A stretch of DNA of 64,000 nucleotides from Lutraria lutraria (lineage: Eukaryota > Mollusca > Bivalvia > Venerida > Mactridae). Both the position numbers and the translations under genes were made by a program. Positions 52,614 through 64,000 of this stretch are shown in pieces. Position 1 is the stretch's first letter. Each line of letters begins with the position of its first letter. The DNA lies in assembly GCA_964023205.1 (NCBI GenBank), contig OZ026834.1:32340756-32404755 (forward strand), given 5' to 3'. Under the pieces are notes generated by a model. The model was given only the letters and a program-made list of their open reading frames with translations. It had not been told where the DNA came from and ran no database searches.

Positions 52614-55600
52614 ATGGCCGTCGCAGTGAGAAAGTCCGTGATTCCATTATTTTACAAAACAATACCAATTCAATGCATGTCATCGCAGAGAAGTTACATA
52701 CAGGTATTTATTGTTCGATGTTTTATTGATAAGAAGCAAGTTTTGATGTTAATCCTTGGAAATTTGGCAGTTTTAGCGCATTAAAAAAGTTGCCTATATT
52801 TCGGACGTATTTCATTCGGACAAATTATCATACGCACGTTTATCCAGCTTGTCAAGGCAAATGAATGTTTTGTTTGTTGCCTAACGTTCTAATATTATCT
52901 TGGCATGTATTTTTTGTCCCAATGAGTAGATAGCAAACTTGAAAAGAAATGCTTCTTGCAAGTTATTCTGATAATTCTTTTTTCTAAGATATTAATAATA
53001 TTATATAGTCTGTTACCCGTTTGTCTGTGTAAATCGAATAGTGGTGCGATTGATAAATATGTGTACTTTAAACGTATGTATTATAACTTACCTATGTCAA
53101 CCTATCTGCACATTGGAATGATTTATGCTCATATAAGTGTTGGTATAATTTTTGTTCATATAAGTATACTGTATAGAAACATATTTTTACCTTAATGGTT
53201 CACTTTGGTCACAGAGATTGTAGTTATCGTACCTATAATATTTAGTTTTAATTGGGATTTTCAGAAATCAAATATGCAGTTTTTGTTGGTCTTCGCAAAA
53301 AAGTGTCTCTGTCACAAACAGATTTGTTCCAAGGAGTGAACATTTTACATAAACCAAAGTTTTGCATTAATTAGGCTATTGAGAACTTAAGACCAAAATA
53401 TAATTATGATGTATGTTTAATAACCTTATATTTATGGTTGCTTTATGATAGTATGTCACAAAAAATGAATGACCTTATCATAATAAACAAACAAAACAAG
53501 CATTTGGTCCAGGTTTTCAAGATTTAACTGAACAAATGGTATATCAATGTATGGTACATGTAATTGTTTACTATAAAAGTTACGTTACATCATATCACTT
53601 TATTTTTACCATTTCATCTCCTTACAACTTCACAAGTACTACTGGATAGTGCACTCAAAATATAAAGTAATCAGTTTGAAATGTGAGCAACCATTGTAAT
53701 GCATGATGATGAGCCCACATGCTAAATTATCTGTTCTGCTACCATACATTGTTTTATACATAAAACTGGCTATGAATTTTTTACAAAAGTTCAACCATTT
53801 TACTTTAGTCCTCTCAACAGAATATGATAATAGTGGTTCAATGCCAAAGAAGTTTAATTCAACTCGTTTGATAATAGCGATTCAGCAGAAACAATGCAAA
53901 TTATTGTTCAGTGTGTAAAATAAAACATCAAAAGTTATCCACTAATTAGTAATTAAGTATTTAAAAGACCTAGTGTTTTGCAATGCAGTATTTTGTTCTC
54001 CAAAATTTATGTTCTTTTATACTTAACCTGATTTTCCCACATGACCAGATTTTATTTATTAGTTTTAATCAACTCGCCCATGTTTGTGGCTTATTACTGA
54101 TATTACATGTTTATTGCAGTATACATATATTTGGGTGTATATAAATATGATACAATGTATATTATTTATACTACATTACAGCAATAGTTGATTTCAACCG
54201 ATGTATTTTGGGCCGGAGGCCTTGTAATGCAATAAATGCTGTTGTGACTTTGTAACAAACATCAATACTTATATTATAGAGAGGAACTCCTGTACCATCA
54301 GTGAATTTATACTTAGACACTCCAAACAATTCTGTCAATACACACCAATTGTTCAAAGGGAAGAGAGGTGTACTATTCTCTGTGTTAGGTGCCTTTACAC
54401 CAGGATGTCAGGTAAAACATTAAATGTTTAGGTTGGTTCCTGCAAAAACAATCCCTCCTGTAATTCTGTCAAAATTTCTAGTCCTGATTTCTACTCTATA
54501 ATATACATATATGTACATGTATAAAAATTATAATGTATTTGGTAACTGCTAATTATAAGTTGTATTCTTATAGCAAGTTAACAAGATATGTCTGTCTGTT
54601 TTATTTTTCCAATGACTTTAATTTAATTAAACAACTTCTCAAAATGCATCTTAAGCACCTTTACAGCAGTAGTTGTAGCAGCTGCCCAGGCAAAGAAGGT
54701 ATATGCCCAGTTGCCCACTCATGTTGACTATACAGAATATGTCTTTACTCAATGTATCTGAATTGAATGATCTTTAATTGATTTATATTTGTGATAATCT
54801 GGGATATGAAATTGTTTGTTTAGTTTATTTAGTAAACATTATTTCAGTAGACCTTGATACGATGTGAAGTGCATGTAGTTATACATGTATTTAATTCATC
54901 CAACATTTTGTCATTTCAGAATCATATACCAGATTATTTAGCGCTCTATGACAAGTTCATGGTATGAAACCTCTGTATTTTCTGAATTCAGTTCACAGAT
55001 TTTCTTCCCCAAGTGTAGCGCGATGTTTCAAATCTTTAATTTTGTACATACTATTAGTTGACATTAATTTGATTACATTAATAATTTTTCTCAAGTTTAG
55101 ATCTTTGTCTTGTATGTACGTATGAAATAGTGAATTGATCTTGTGTGTCTTTATTCTACTGTGATTGGTTGTAAATCATTATTACCATTGTTTCTGCTGC
55201 TTTTCCAGTATATCCCCAGTACTGTTTTTCAAGTGGAGAAAATTATTATTTCAGAGTGAAGGCTATGATTTGATAGCATGTGTTGCAGTAAATGATCCAT
55301 TTGTAATGTCAGCATGGGCAAAATCACTCAATACAAAAGATAAGGTATGTTAAGTATAATTTTGTTTTTTTCATTATTTTTTATAGGTTTACTTAAATAC
55401 ATGGTATGTCTTTCAATTACGTGATTTCTTTTGGAAAAAATATTTATTAATCAAATACCGGTAAAGCAGAAACCCTGATCCAGTTCTTCATAGTTGCTAA
55501 AAAAAACTGTTAATACTTGATGGTAGTCAAAGATGTAGTAACCAAGAGCATTTGATTAGATCCTGACAATAATAATGTTCAGTAAATTTAATTCTTCTTT

Positions 55601-56783
55601 CTATTGGGTTTAACTTCACACCAATTGCTTAAATCATTTGGCAGTTTACCTGTGATGATGAAGGAAGAAACCTCAGGTTTACATATGGGAATAACCACCT
55701 TCCCTCCGTAAGCTAGCTGGACAGTTTCCTCACATATGAAATTTTGTCTCGGGTTGAACTTGATCTCTAAGTGATAGGGGCTGGGGCTAGTGATTACTAC
55801 TGATAATCAGAGACCATAATCATTTGACCACAAAAACTGAACACTGTTTCTAGAATTAAGTGTAGATAAAAGAGACATTTAGACCTATTGTACCCCATGT
55901 GCTGTAATTTTGATCGAACATATTTTATTTTTAAGTATTGTTTGTTCAACAGATCTTAATGTTAGCTGATCCTCATGCAGAGTTTGCTAAAGCAATGAAA
56001 ATGGATGTAGATTGTAGACACATTATGGGAACTGTTAGATCTAAAAGGTATGATTTAACATAATGTTTCAATTAAGATATCTACATGAAGTTATAAACCT
56101 CTTGTCATTTTCTAGATATTAATTGCCCCATTCTGACCAAAATATATTTTTTATATTAAACCAACATTTCTTCAATTGATCCAAATATTTCAACCAGAAA
56201 TGTAATTCAATTTATTCAGTTTTTTTTATTTTTTTATGCTGATTGATGGACCACATTATATTGACAGCATATCACAAATTTTTACTGAATTTATGCGCAA
56301 TTAGTCTGATAGTGAAGTACCAATTCAAAGCCATTTCTCTCTTTGTCTCTTTTAATATGTGGATGTTTTAATGGTTAGTTGTAATTACCAATATGATGAG
56401 TATTACATAGCCATGGAGAAGCTGCCTAAACTGTTTTTTTTTTAAATTATGTGTTTTATAATCTCCTGTTCAATGTCTCTTGGGTGGGCAGAGGTGACAT
56501 TTTAAGCTCTGTTGCGATTAATGTGCTACCCTTCATTCTTTAGCAATATTGCAAATATATTGCATACTTGACTTCAGCATGTTCACTATCTCTGCTTGTA
56601 TTTATCTTAGTATCATATTAACTTTGATAGATCAGAATACTTCTGTTAGAAAGTTTTTTTGTGTATTACAGGTATTCTGTTGTTATAGAGGACAGTATTA
56701 TCAAAGGATTCAATATGGAACCTAATAATGGTGGACTTGCATGTTTATTGTGTATACAAAATCTCTCAAAGAAAAACCAGTGA
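52614..56783 (+). CDS. PRDX5: Peroxiredoxin-5-like thiol peroxidase, complete, 6 exons
   Basis: Atypical 2-Cys peroxiredoxin reducing H2O2, alkyl hydroperoxides and peroxynitrite via thioredoxin (family knowledge). Exons: 52614-52703, 54280-54411, 54920-54961, 55255-55344, 55953-56047 and 56672-56783 (TGA); 561 nt, 186 aa. All junctions are GT-AG and phases agree. Residues 1-30 are basic with no acidic residue (AVRKS, SSQRSY) and look like a mitochondrial presequence. The peroxidatic Cys is in GAFTPGCQ (Cys73), followed by [27 protein letters not shown] with the conserved Arg, and GLACLL with a candidate resolving Cys. Oddities: the Pro starting the active-site motif PxxxTxxC is Leu (VLGAFTPGC), and the C-terminus (SKKNQ) lacks the SQL-type peroxisomal signal of mammalian PRDX5. 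Start: first ATG, with a good context (ACTATGG). Confidence 0.95.
55640..55862 (-). mobile_element. tRNA-derived SINE in PRDX5 intron 4
   Basis: On the minus strand GTGGTCAAATGATTATGG (A-box region) and AGATCAAGTTCAACCC (B box) precede a body with CTAGCTTACGGAGGGAAGGT, similar to the copies at 26.2 and 34.9 kb. Confidence 0.6.
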
Positions 56784-56984
56784 AGGATACATGGAACCTT
56801 TGCCAATAACCTAGATTTGATAATAAGATAGTGAAAGATAGTTTTATCTTCAAGTAATGTCAGTACTCTCCACCTCCTTATTACAAATGTTATCATTTGT
56901 ATTTTTAAATCATGATTGATCACATTGTGTTATAGAGTTCAGGGAATGATAGTTCTTTGTTAATGATTATTGACAGTTGACCTC

Positions 56985-57350
56985 ATCATAATCTGACCTG
57001 TCATCAACATCATAAGCTGGATTGACCTGTCAACATCAAAAGCTGGATTTGTCTGACAATATACTAGCTGACCTGTCAACATTGTTGGTGTTGACTATTC
57101 TGTATCATCTTAGCTGACCTGTCAACATTGTTGGTGTTGACTGGTCTGTATCATCTTAGCTGACCTGTCAACAGTGTAACAGTTGGCCTGCATTTTCATC
57201 ATAGCTGACCTGTCAACATTGTCAGGGTTGAACTGTCTGTATGATAGCTGACTTTGCAACATCTACAAGGTTGAAATCATTAATGATGACTATTTGTCGG
57301 CATCATCTCAGTGACCACCTGTCAACATAACTCACATTGACAATCTGTCA
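56985..57350 (+). repeat. 46-bp tandem repeat downstream of the PRDX5 stop
   Basis: AGCTGACCTGTCAACATTG starts near 57066, 57112, 57158 (CAACAGTG variant) and 57203, giving a 45-46-bp period, with degenerate copies on both sides. It begins about 200 bp after the PRDX5 stop, so it may lie in the 3' UTR. Confidence 0.8.
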
Positions 57351-57855
57351 GCATCATTAAAGTGTGTGTACTGCTATGCAATTGTCATGATTTTATTTAT
57401 TTTGAAGTAGTACACAGTATGGTGCTACATTGTTTAGGAAACTAAATTTCAAGCATACAGTATTTGTGTTGTGAATGCATGAACTAGTATGTATATGGCA
57501 ATCTGGTTATGCTCAACATTTAAAGGGCATTAAGTTTATAAGAATCACACAGCTTCTGGGAAAGCCAGTAGTTGGTGCTTTTAATCAAGTGTGATCTGAG
57601 AGTGTATTGAGCTCGCTACAACTGCAAGTTTTCTAGTTTTTCCTGATTTACATTTTTTTCAAAATCCCCAGGGATCATTATCAGCCTCCTTGCACCAAAA
57701 AAAGTGCTGTTGTGGTCTTTAAAAGTGCTAATTTTCAGGATCTTCGCCGTCTTTGGGTTCCCTACCTGTTCAGTTTTTCATTTTTGCAAACTTGCACCCG
57801 TGCAACTGAAATATTGATACATTATTTTACAATTACCCTTTTTTATTGTTTTTTA

Positions 57856-57906
57856 TGCCCCCGCCATGAAATGGCGGATGGCATATAGTGTTTACCCTGT
57901 CCGTTG

Positions 57907-57938
<32 letters not shown>

Positions 57939-58216
57939 TACGGATTTTCGTGTCCGGCTCATAACTTTGTCATGCATGATGGGATTTTGAAATAAATTGG
58001 CACAAATGTTCATCATATTAAGATGACGTGTCATGCCCAAAAACTGTGTCGCTTTCTCAAAGGTCAAGGTCACAGTGGACACTTGTGTGTTTACCACCCT
58101 TAGGTGATCTTTACCTCCCACTATAGGCAGCATTCCCAAGCAACCTGCTCTATGTTGTATTCACATATTTGCCACACAACACTCCTTTCTGTGTCCAGTG
58201 TAAAATGGCGGGGGCA
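57856..58216. mobile_element. Small element with TGCCCCCGCCAT inverted ends
   Basis: TGCCCCCGCCAT at 57856-57867 and ATGGCGGGGGCA at 58205-58216 are perfect 12-bp inverted repeats. Next to the left end is a (GT)n microsatellite (57914-57938), then a conserved-looking interior (CATAACTTTGTCATGCATGA, CAAAGGTCAAGGTCACAG). From memory, elements of this look are frequent in bivalve genomes. No transposase ORF. A related fragment is at 47955. Confidence 0.65.
57914..57938. repeat. (GT)n microsatellite
   Basis: Uninterrupted GT dinucleotides inside the element at 57856-58216. Confidence 0.95.
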
Positions 58217-59065
58217 TCCGTGTCCTACGGACTCATTTCTAGTTTTAACTGTGTTTTGTATTATTCTAGCATTTTCAATGTTTTTGATAATATTTTTGTT
58301 GTGATTGATGGCAAAGCATATTTTCGTGATATTAATGAAAATTCACCGTATTTTACTCTAATTTTCATTATTATAGAATATTTTGCTAACAATCATCGTA
58401 CAAATTCATTGTTAAGAAGATTTATCTGTAATTAAGTAAAGATTTCCTTCTATACGTCCATTTGAGCATGTCAGGTTAACTAGATGAATGGTGACAATGT
58501 TAATAGTTTTGTCTTGTGTTTCCAGGGATCAACTTAATTTACTTAAAATTCAATGCTTTCGCTCAAAGATTTCTTTTATTTTGTTACATGCTTATTAGAT
58601 ATGGCAAAACTGTCTCTTAGACAAGGAATCAGTTGGTAGCTCTTCCTATCTACTGAATATTCATTGCCAAATTGTAAGCAGTGCTGGATGTAAGAAATCA
58701 TTGATAATTTTCAGTGTCTGAACTACAATTTCACAAAAATGACAAAATTACTGTATAATAACTGTTTGTAGCATATTATTGGCAAGAATTGGCAAGTTCA
58801 TAATGTGTAAACTGTGTATACATAAAATTCCACAATGACTACCGGTAGTTATACAATGAAAACCTGTTACCCTAACATGATTCTTACAATTTGATTACTG
58901 GTCGGTAATAATTCATGTAAATCATAATTTTATTATCTTAATGGCATCCCTGGTTATACATCCATTTAATAATGTTGTTCAATTATTGCATTAATCCATG
59001 TAGATATTAAGTGACTTACCTAATATTTTTATGCATCTCTTATAATTAGGTCTTTGTTTGTTTCT

Positions 59066-59343
59066 GGTTACCCATCCTACTAAATTTTTCCTGATTACCC
59101 ATCCTACTAAATTTTTCCCGATTACCCATCCTACTAAATTTTTCCCGATTACCCATCCTACTCAATATTTCTCGATTACCCATCCTACTCAATTTTTCCC
59201 GATTACCCATCATACTCAATTTTTCTCGATTACCCATCCTACTCAATTTTTCCCGATTACCCACCCTACTCAATTTTTCCTGATTACCCATCCTACTCAA
59301 TTTTTCCTGATTACCCATCCTACTCAATTTTTCCCGATTACCC
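59066..59343. repeat. 27-bp minisatellite, ten copies, open on both strands
   Basis: Exactly ten 27-bp units (59066-59335) plus a partial one, each GATTACCCATCCTACTCAAT followed by TTTTTCC with few differences. Because 27 is a multiple of 3, one frame on each strand stays open for about 300 bp: the plus strand reads ITHPTQFFP repeats, the minus strand MGNREKLSR repeats. No splice signals, start context or conserved domain support a protein, so I call it a repeat. Confidence 0.85.
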
Positions 59344-60158
59344 TATATTTTTATTAGCCTGAGGAACAGAAAATCCACTTCCTTACTTTCTTACCTTTCC
59401 ACACACTTTTAAGGACAAAAAAATAAAACACCCAGAGCTACCTACCCTATTTTTGATGAGCATGTAACCAGAAACAAACAACAATTTTTTCGCCTTAGTA
59501 TCTTTAGGCAAAAAAAGGCATGCTTAAGGTTGCTTGATCATCAGTGTAAAGAGAGCAAATACATGAGAAACGACTTCTGTTATGCCAATGATGAAGCATC
59601 AATAATGTAAATATTACGTGTTAAAGAAAGGAAGCATTTTTAGAATTCCATTGTTTATTGTTTTCAATGCATTAGTTTGGGGAAATTTGTTAACAACTTT
59701 ATTTATGATTGATGATTATTAATTGTACATTTATGATTAAAATCGAATTGAATAGAAATGTTGATAATGTGTTTGTTGATGTTTTGTGCTTTAACTACAC
59801 ACATTTTTGTGCCCCATGGCCCACTCTGTCCCTTGTCTGAAAATCATGTGTCATGCATATCTCCGAAAGTGTTAGGGGCAGAGTTATGAAATGTTACAGA
59901 AATGTTTATCAGCATATGATGTTGTACATAGAGGGATTTAACTCATTCAAAGGCTGAAGACTCACGAGATACCTGTCCTTGAATTTGTATTTTGGCCCTC
60001 AATATATGAAAATCTTGTGTCACACCTTACGGTAGTGTACTGTGACCAGAATAATGGAGTGGGAGCAGTTCTGCAAAATCATTCAGATGGATAAGTGAGA
60101 CAATGTAATCAATATGTTAATTTCTTTTCAACCCTTTCTTGGATGGTGATAACTTACA

Positions 60159-60241
60159 TATCGAGGGCTCAACGCAACAGTGTCGTATCTCATATTGAAG
60201 TAAGAACAAGTTACATCAGTGTTGCGCTGAGCCCTCGATAT
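60159..60241. mobile_element. Short foldback element
   Basis: ATATCGAGGGCTCAACGCAA at the left is matched by TTGCGCTGAGCCCTCGATAT on the right with one mismatch; the arms are about 22 bp with a loop of about 40 bp. It could be a very short MITE or a foldback remnant. Confidence 0.6.
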
Positions 60242-60624
60242 TTTATTCCTTTTCTGGAGTACTGTAGTTTCAAGTGTTAGTATAATACCAAATGTATGAT
60301 GAGCAAACTTGTGTTTATAGCTTGTTACTTTCAGCCTCGGAAAGTAACCAAAGACCCTTATTTTCACAGATGATAGTTCCCTTTAAAGTCAATAATTCAC
60401 AGCTGGCTGATTTCTACTATTTAAACAATTGGTAGTTGAAGGGCTCATGGTGGCGCAGATTGCTCTGATGGTGTTCATATCAATGCCAAATTGATACCAA
60501 TGCATCTAGACACTGTCTCAAACAATCAAATTTCTGGAAGTTACAGCATCTATTTACAGAGTACTACTTTTTAGTATTACGTAAAATTTTAATAACGATG
60601 CATATAATTTTGTTTGTAGTACAT

Positions 60625-60803
60625 GTACATTACAACCTCTCCAGAGTGGCCCTCTCTTGAGCAACAACCTCCCTTCAACAACAGCATGATTTTTTCCCAC
60701 TGCATGATTTAGTTATTAATTAAACGTCTGTAGAGCAACAGCCTCTCAACAACAAAATTTTGCTACTTCCAAAGGGTGTTGCTTTGGGGAGGTTATATTG
60801 TAC
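60625..60803. mobile_element. MITE with GTACAATATAACCTC-type ends
   Basis: The left end GTACATTACAACCTCTCCAG and the right end (other strand) GTACAATATAACCTCCCCAA match in most positions over about 22 bp. Inside are GAGCAACAACCTC and GAGCAACAGCCTC direct repeats. No ORF of interest. Confidence 0.6.
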
Positions 60804-60944
60804 AGATGACATTTGATGATTTGGCACAAAATGACAGTATAGAAATTTGTTCTCTTGAGATAGATTGTTAAGTGTTAAATTGACCTTTGCTTTATTTGTC
60901 ATAAAAAATATGGCAATCAATCCAAATAAATTAAAAGCTTGGTT

Positions 60945-61115
60945 TGAACCACCATGCTAAAGTTATGGTCTCTTACCAATAATTACCAGCCCTGCAATGC
61001 CCTGAGTTTGAATCCTAACCAGTATCAGACAACTTTCACATGAGAAGAAGCTGTCCAGTAAGGTGACCTGTCTGATTTCTAATTTACTCCAATTTAACTT
61101 TTCAAAAACACTCCA
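60945..61115 (+). mobile_element. tRNA-derived SINE fragment
   Basis: Contains a degenerate head (TTATGGTCTCTTACC) and a B box (GAGTTTGAATCCTAACC), then GAAGCTGTCCAGTAAGGTGA, matching the related copies at 26.2 and 55.7 kb in the body. Confidence 0.55.
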
Positions 61116-61354
61116 GTATTCCAATGGTCATGTGAATCCTTGTTTAACAAATTAAAAGGCAGTCCTTGCATTAGCTCAGTGGATATGTCTGTGAAATCTT
61201 CCTTAATACATTACAGTAATTCATATCAATGTCTTGCATCGATTATAATGATTGTCATCAATTGACTATTTAAGGTCAGATCCAATTTTTAAAGATATCT
61301 AAGGGCAATAACTCGATCACTATGAAATTACAACAAATATAAACTGACATGCAT

Positions 61355-61684
61355 GGTCCCCGTTCCATGTTGCAGAGCGCCAAAGGTTTATGTACAGCCA
61401 GATTCTACGGGGACCAGTTTACAAAAAAAACCTGAATGGTCACCGATCATACACCAAAGTGATTCATATTTGAAGTGCATTGACGTATAAAACATTGCGA
61501 GTTCATGTCCAACTTTGGCGGACATGGCCTTATCGAGTATCTGATCAATTTTCAAGGGAAACAACTACAATTCGGGGGTTTATATACAGTCTACCTATTG
61601 TTACCCTCCTTGCTTGCATTATGCTGACTTTATTAGGGGTCATAAAGTAATAAAGTCAGTCACGCGTAACAGATAAAATCTGTT
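61355..61684. repeat. Cluster of three short inverted repeats
   Basis: GGTCCCCGT (61355-61363) pairs with ACGGGGACC (61407-61415). CTGACTTTATT pairs with AATAAAGTCAG (61624-61659). AACAGAT pairs with ATCTGTT (61668-61684). They may be ends of small repeats; no gene is nearby. Confidence 0.5.
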
Positions 61685-61699
61685 ATCTTAATTGATCCA

Positions 61700-64000
61700 A
61701 AAATCGATATTTCCCTGTATACATTACTTTTGAATCTCTGATAAGACTTTAGCATGTCCTAACTATTATGTACGTCGTTAAAATGGACAGAAACGTATGA
61801 TATTGACATTAATTAAATTTGTTTCACCAGTAAAATTAGTTTTGAAAATGCGAATATCATGAAAAGACAAAATTCAAGAATCTTAGTAATAATTGTGTTA
61901 TTGTATGCACAGTCAAATAGTAATTTGATTCTATTCTGCATATAAACTTACCACATTAGCTTACAATACATTTATTTTCACTTCTGAAACAATTAACATT
62001 AAATCATCATGATTACACTTAGGCGTGAAAAAATGTTTTTCTTTTCTTATTAAAAGTCGGTTGATAGGTATGGACTTTATTTAGCTTTTGAAAGCATGTG
62101 GGAAAGTAAAAGGAGAAAGAGGATTTACCATTCAGCGGATAAAATCATGAAAATGTCTAGGGTCGCGGGATACAGTTAATTAGGGTCGATCGAGTAACCA
62201 GAAATTTTCCACTATGTCACACGTCTTGTAGGTCAATGATTATAAATGAAATCACTTCCAAATACATAACAATCTTCAATGACTGTTGCAGATATATATT
62301 TCCATCACAAAAAAAATACGATTGAATTATAGACCTGGTGTAGAAACAGTACAATCAATTTCTGCAATGTTATGGCAATTTCCATCCGTCTTAATTGAAA
62401 TGATATCTAACAAATACAACTCGACGTGCCCAATTGTTGGTAAATAATGTGAGATGCGTATAAAAATCAATAATCAGGTAAAGTTAGCAACCATATAAAG
62501 GGATCTCAAAAATATGATTTTATTATCCGTTCTTTGTTTACACATCATTGAAAAAATAAATATACAAAGTAGTTAATCTACTCTATTTTATGACATGTAT
62601 TTTTAAGTGACATGTGGACGTATGCCAAAATGATATATTTAGCATATAATTATATTATCAAAAATGAATTAATAATAAATTTCATTTAATGAAATATCAT
62701 CGTCTATTTAAGGCCCATTAGAACAATAGATGAAATGATAGTAAAATATAAAAATATATATAACTTGATCTGTAACAATATTTACATAATACCTTCCATT
62801 AGGCATATCACATAAATAGTTTTCAGATGCTTTTTCTTATTTTTTTGCAACATGATTAAAAGATACTGTGCTGTATTTCTACGAGTATATGCACTTTTTG
62901 ATCAAAAAGTTGGAACGTTTTTATTGCAAGTAAAATTCAGTTTCACATCAATCTAGGTAAAATAAGACCTACTTCAATTTTGACATCCAAAAAGCTAACG
63001 GGACTTTAACAATATTGAAAACCATCTTTTTATTTATCTTTTTTTATATAATATCAACAAATTGGGTTATAAATATCCATTTTGCTTTTTTATACGGAAG
63101 TAAAATAAAATATTTCACAGATTCTAATATTTTCATCCATGTTGTAATATGTTTTAGTCTTCAACCTCAATTATTCTAAAACTTGATTCAACGCGTCCAA
63201 TTTTTATTACCCTGTATAATACATCATGCTGTGGTTGTATATACTTGGGTACCTATAATCAGCAGATATGATCATCGCCAATGCTCGTTGTTTCCGTAAA
63301 CGTACGTAAATGTCCGAGATTTGCCGAACGATTGACGAATTGAACTTTAAAAAATCTAAGGGGTAGTTTTAAAAATCATCAAAAGGGTCGAAGAAGATAT
63401 TATTTGATTGTTTTCATATTTTACATGCTGAAAGAAATTAAATTTTCAAAACGAATGCAATGAGTACAAATTTGATCACATTTCCCCCAAAAAAGTTATG
63501 ATGCTGAAAACATCAAATTTTCATTGAAAAATCTACCAATTTTACGCTTTTTACATTGAATATAGAGGGAATCGATAGGTGTCTTTTTCAAACGCAAAAG
63601 GGTCGAAGAAAGCATTAATTTAAAATAATAAGAAATACACCATTAGAAAGATAAAAGATTAATTAAACTTTTGTGATGAGTACAAATTTCGTATTTTAAA
63701 TAGAATAAAAGTTATGACGATTATAGTGAAAATCCCCTTCTTTGTTTAATGTAAATTTTTTATCGATTTTCCAAATCAGCATGTCCGCGAAAGTTGGGTA
63801 TGATGATCGAACATGTACGCACACACGTATTAAGATCTATTTAATACTTTAATACCAATTAAAGCCATATCAAGCTCGTTTATTTCACGTTATATAAACG
63901 TTTTACCTATATTCAATGCCACCATGTTTCCCATGTTAGAAACGTGGAAACAAGATGTGTCGACGATTTCTCGACTTGGCTATGTTTTAAACACGTTTCT
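61700..64000. other. AT-rich non-coding stretch at the right edge
   Basis: No supported exon. A diverged direct repeat lies at 63375-63470 and 63590-63690: both share AAAAGGGTCGAAGAA and, about 80 bp on, GATGAGTACAAATTT or CAATGAGTACAAATTT. The last 250 bp has more CpGs (GTACGCACACACGTATT) and may approach another gene. Confidence 0.4.

Noticed and set aside
58104..58435. Two overlapping plus-strand ORFs of 66 and 88 codons
   Set aside because: They begin inside the small GCCCCCGCCAT element and have no recognisable domain or splice context.

Overview
The window is eukaryotic nuclear DNA: AT-rich, with short coding exons split by GT-AG introns and many small interspersed repeats. Two genes are recognised, both animal-type. 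The repeats look like those of bivalve molluscs (tRNA-derived SINEs and small terminal-inverted-repeat elements, including one with GCCCCCGCCAT ends). A bivalve is therefore my best guess for the host; this is an inference and no species is claimed.

Layout. (1) About 0.25-9.4 kb is a higher-order satellite: runs of a 103-bp tandem unit alternate with a roughly 0.45-kb non-satellite cassette, in five full rounds plus a diverged edge copy. (2) At 9.67-10.8 kb there are exon-like segments on the minus strand with good splice signals but no continuous reading frame. (3) At 12.5-15.1 kb lies a small minus-strand gene of unknown function assembled here from five exons; one connecting exon is probably missing. 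A decayed copy of two of its exons lies upstream at 16.1-16.6 kb. (4) At 16.6-23.6 kb I see no gene; part of it may be the 3' UTR of the next gene. (5) At 23.6-52.4 kb the minus strand carries a complete PACS gene (phosphofurin acidic cluster sorting protein). I resolved 22 coding exons whose phases all agree, giving an 871-residue protein. Its introns hold most of the SINEs, MITEs and minisatellites. (6) At 52.6-56.8 kb the plus strand carries a complete six-exon peroxiredoxin-5-like gene (186 residues). Its ATG is 174 bp from the PACS ATG, head to head, so the two probably share a promoter. (7) At 56.8-64 kb there are minisatellites, a MITE with GCCCCCGCCAT ends, foldback elements and non-coding AT-rich DNA.

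Functionally, PACS is a cytosolic sorting adaptor that binds acidic-cluster cargo and links trans-Golgi, endosome and ER-mitochondria traffic. PRDX5 is a thiol peroxidase of mitochondria, peroxisomes and cytosol. Apart from the shared intergenic region nothing in the sequence ties them into one pathway. I found no rRNA, no functional tRNA, no CRISPR array and no intact autonomous transposon. Coordinates of exons were worked out by hand from splice consensus, reading phase and family similarity.
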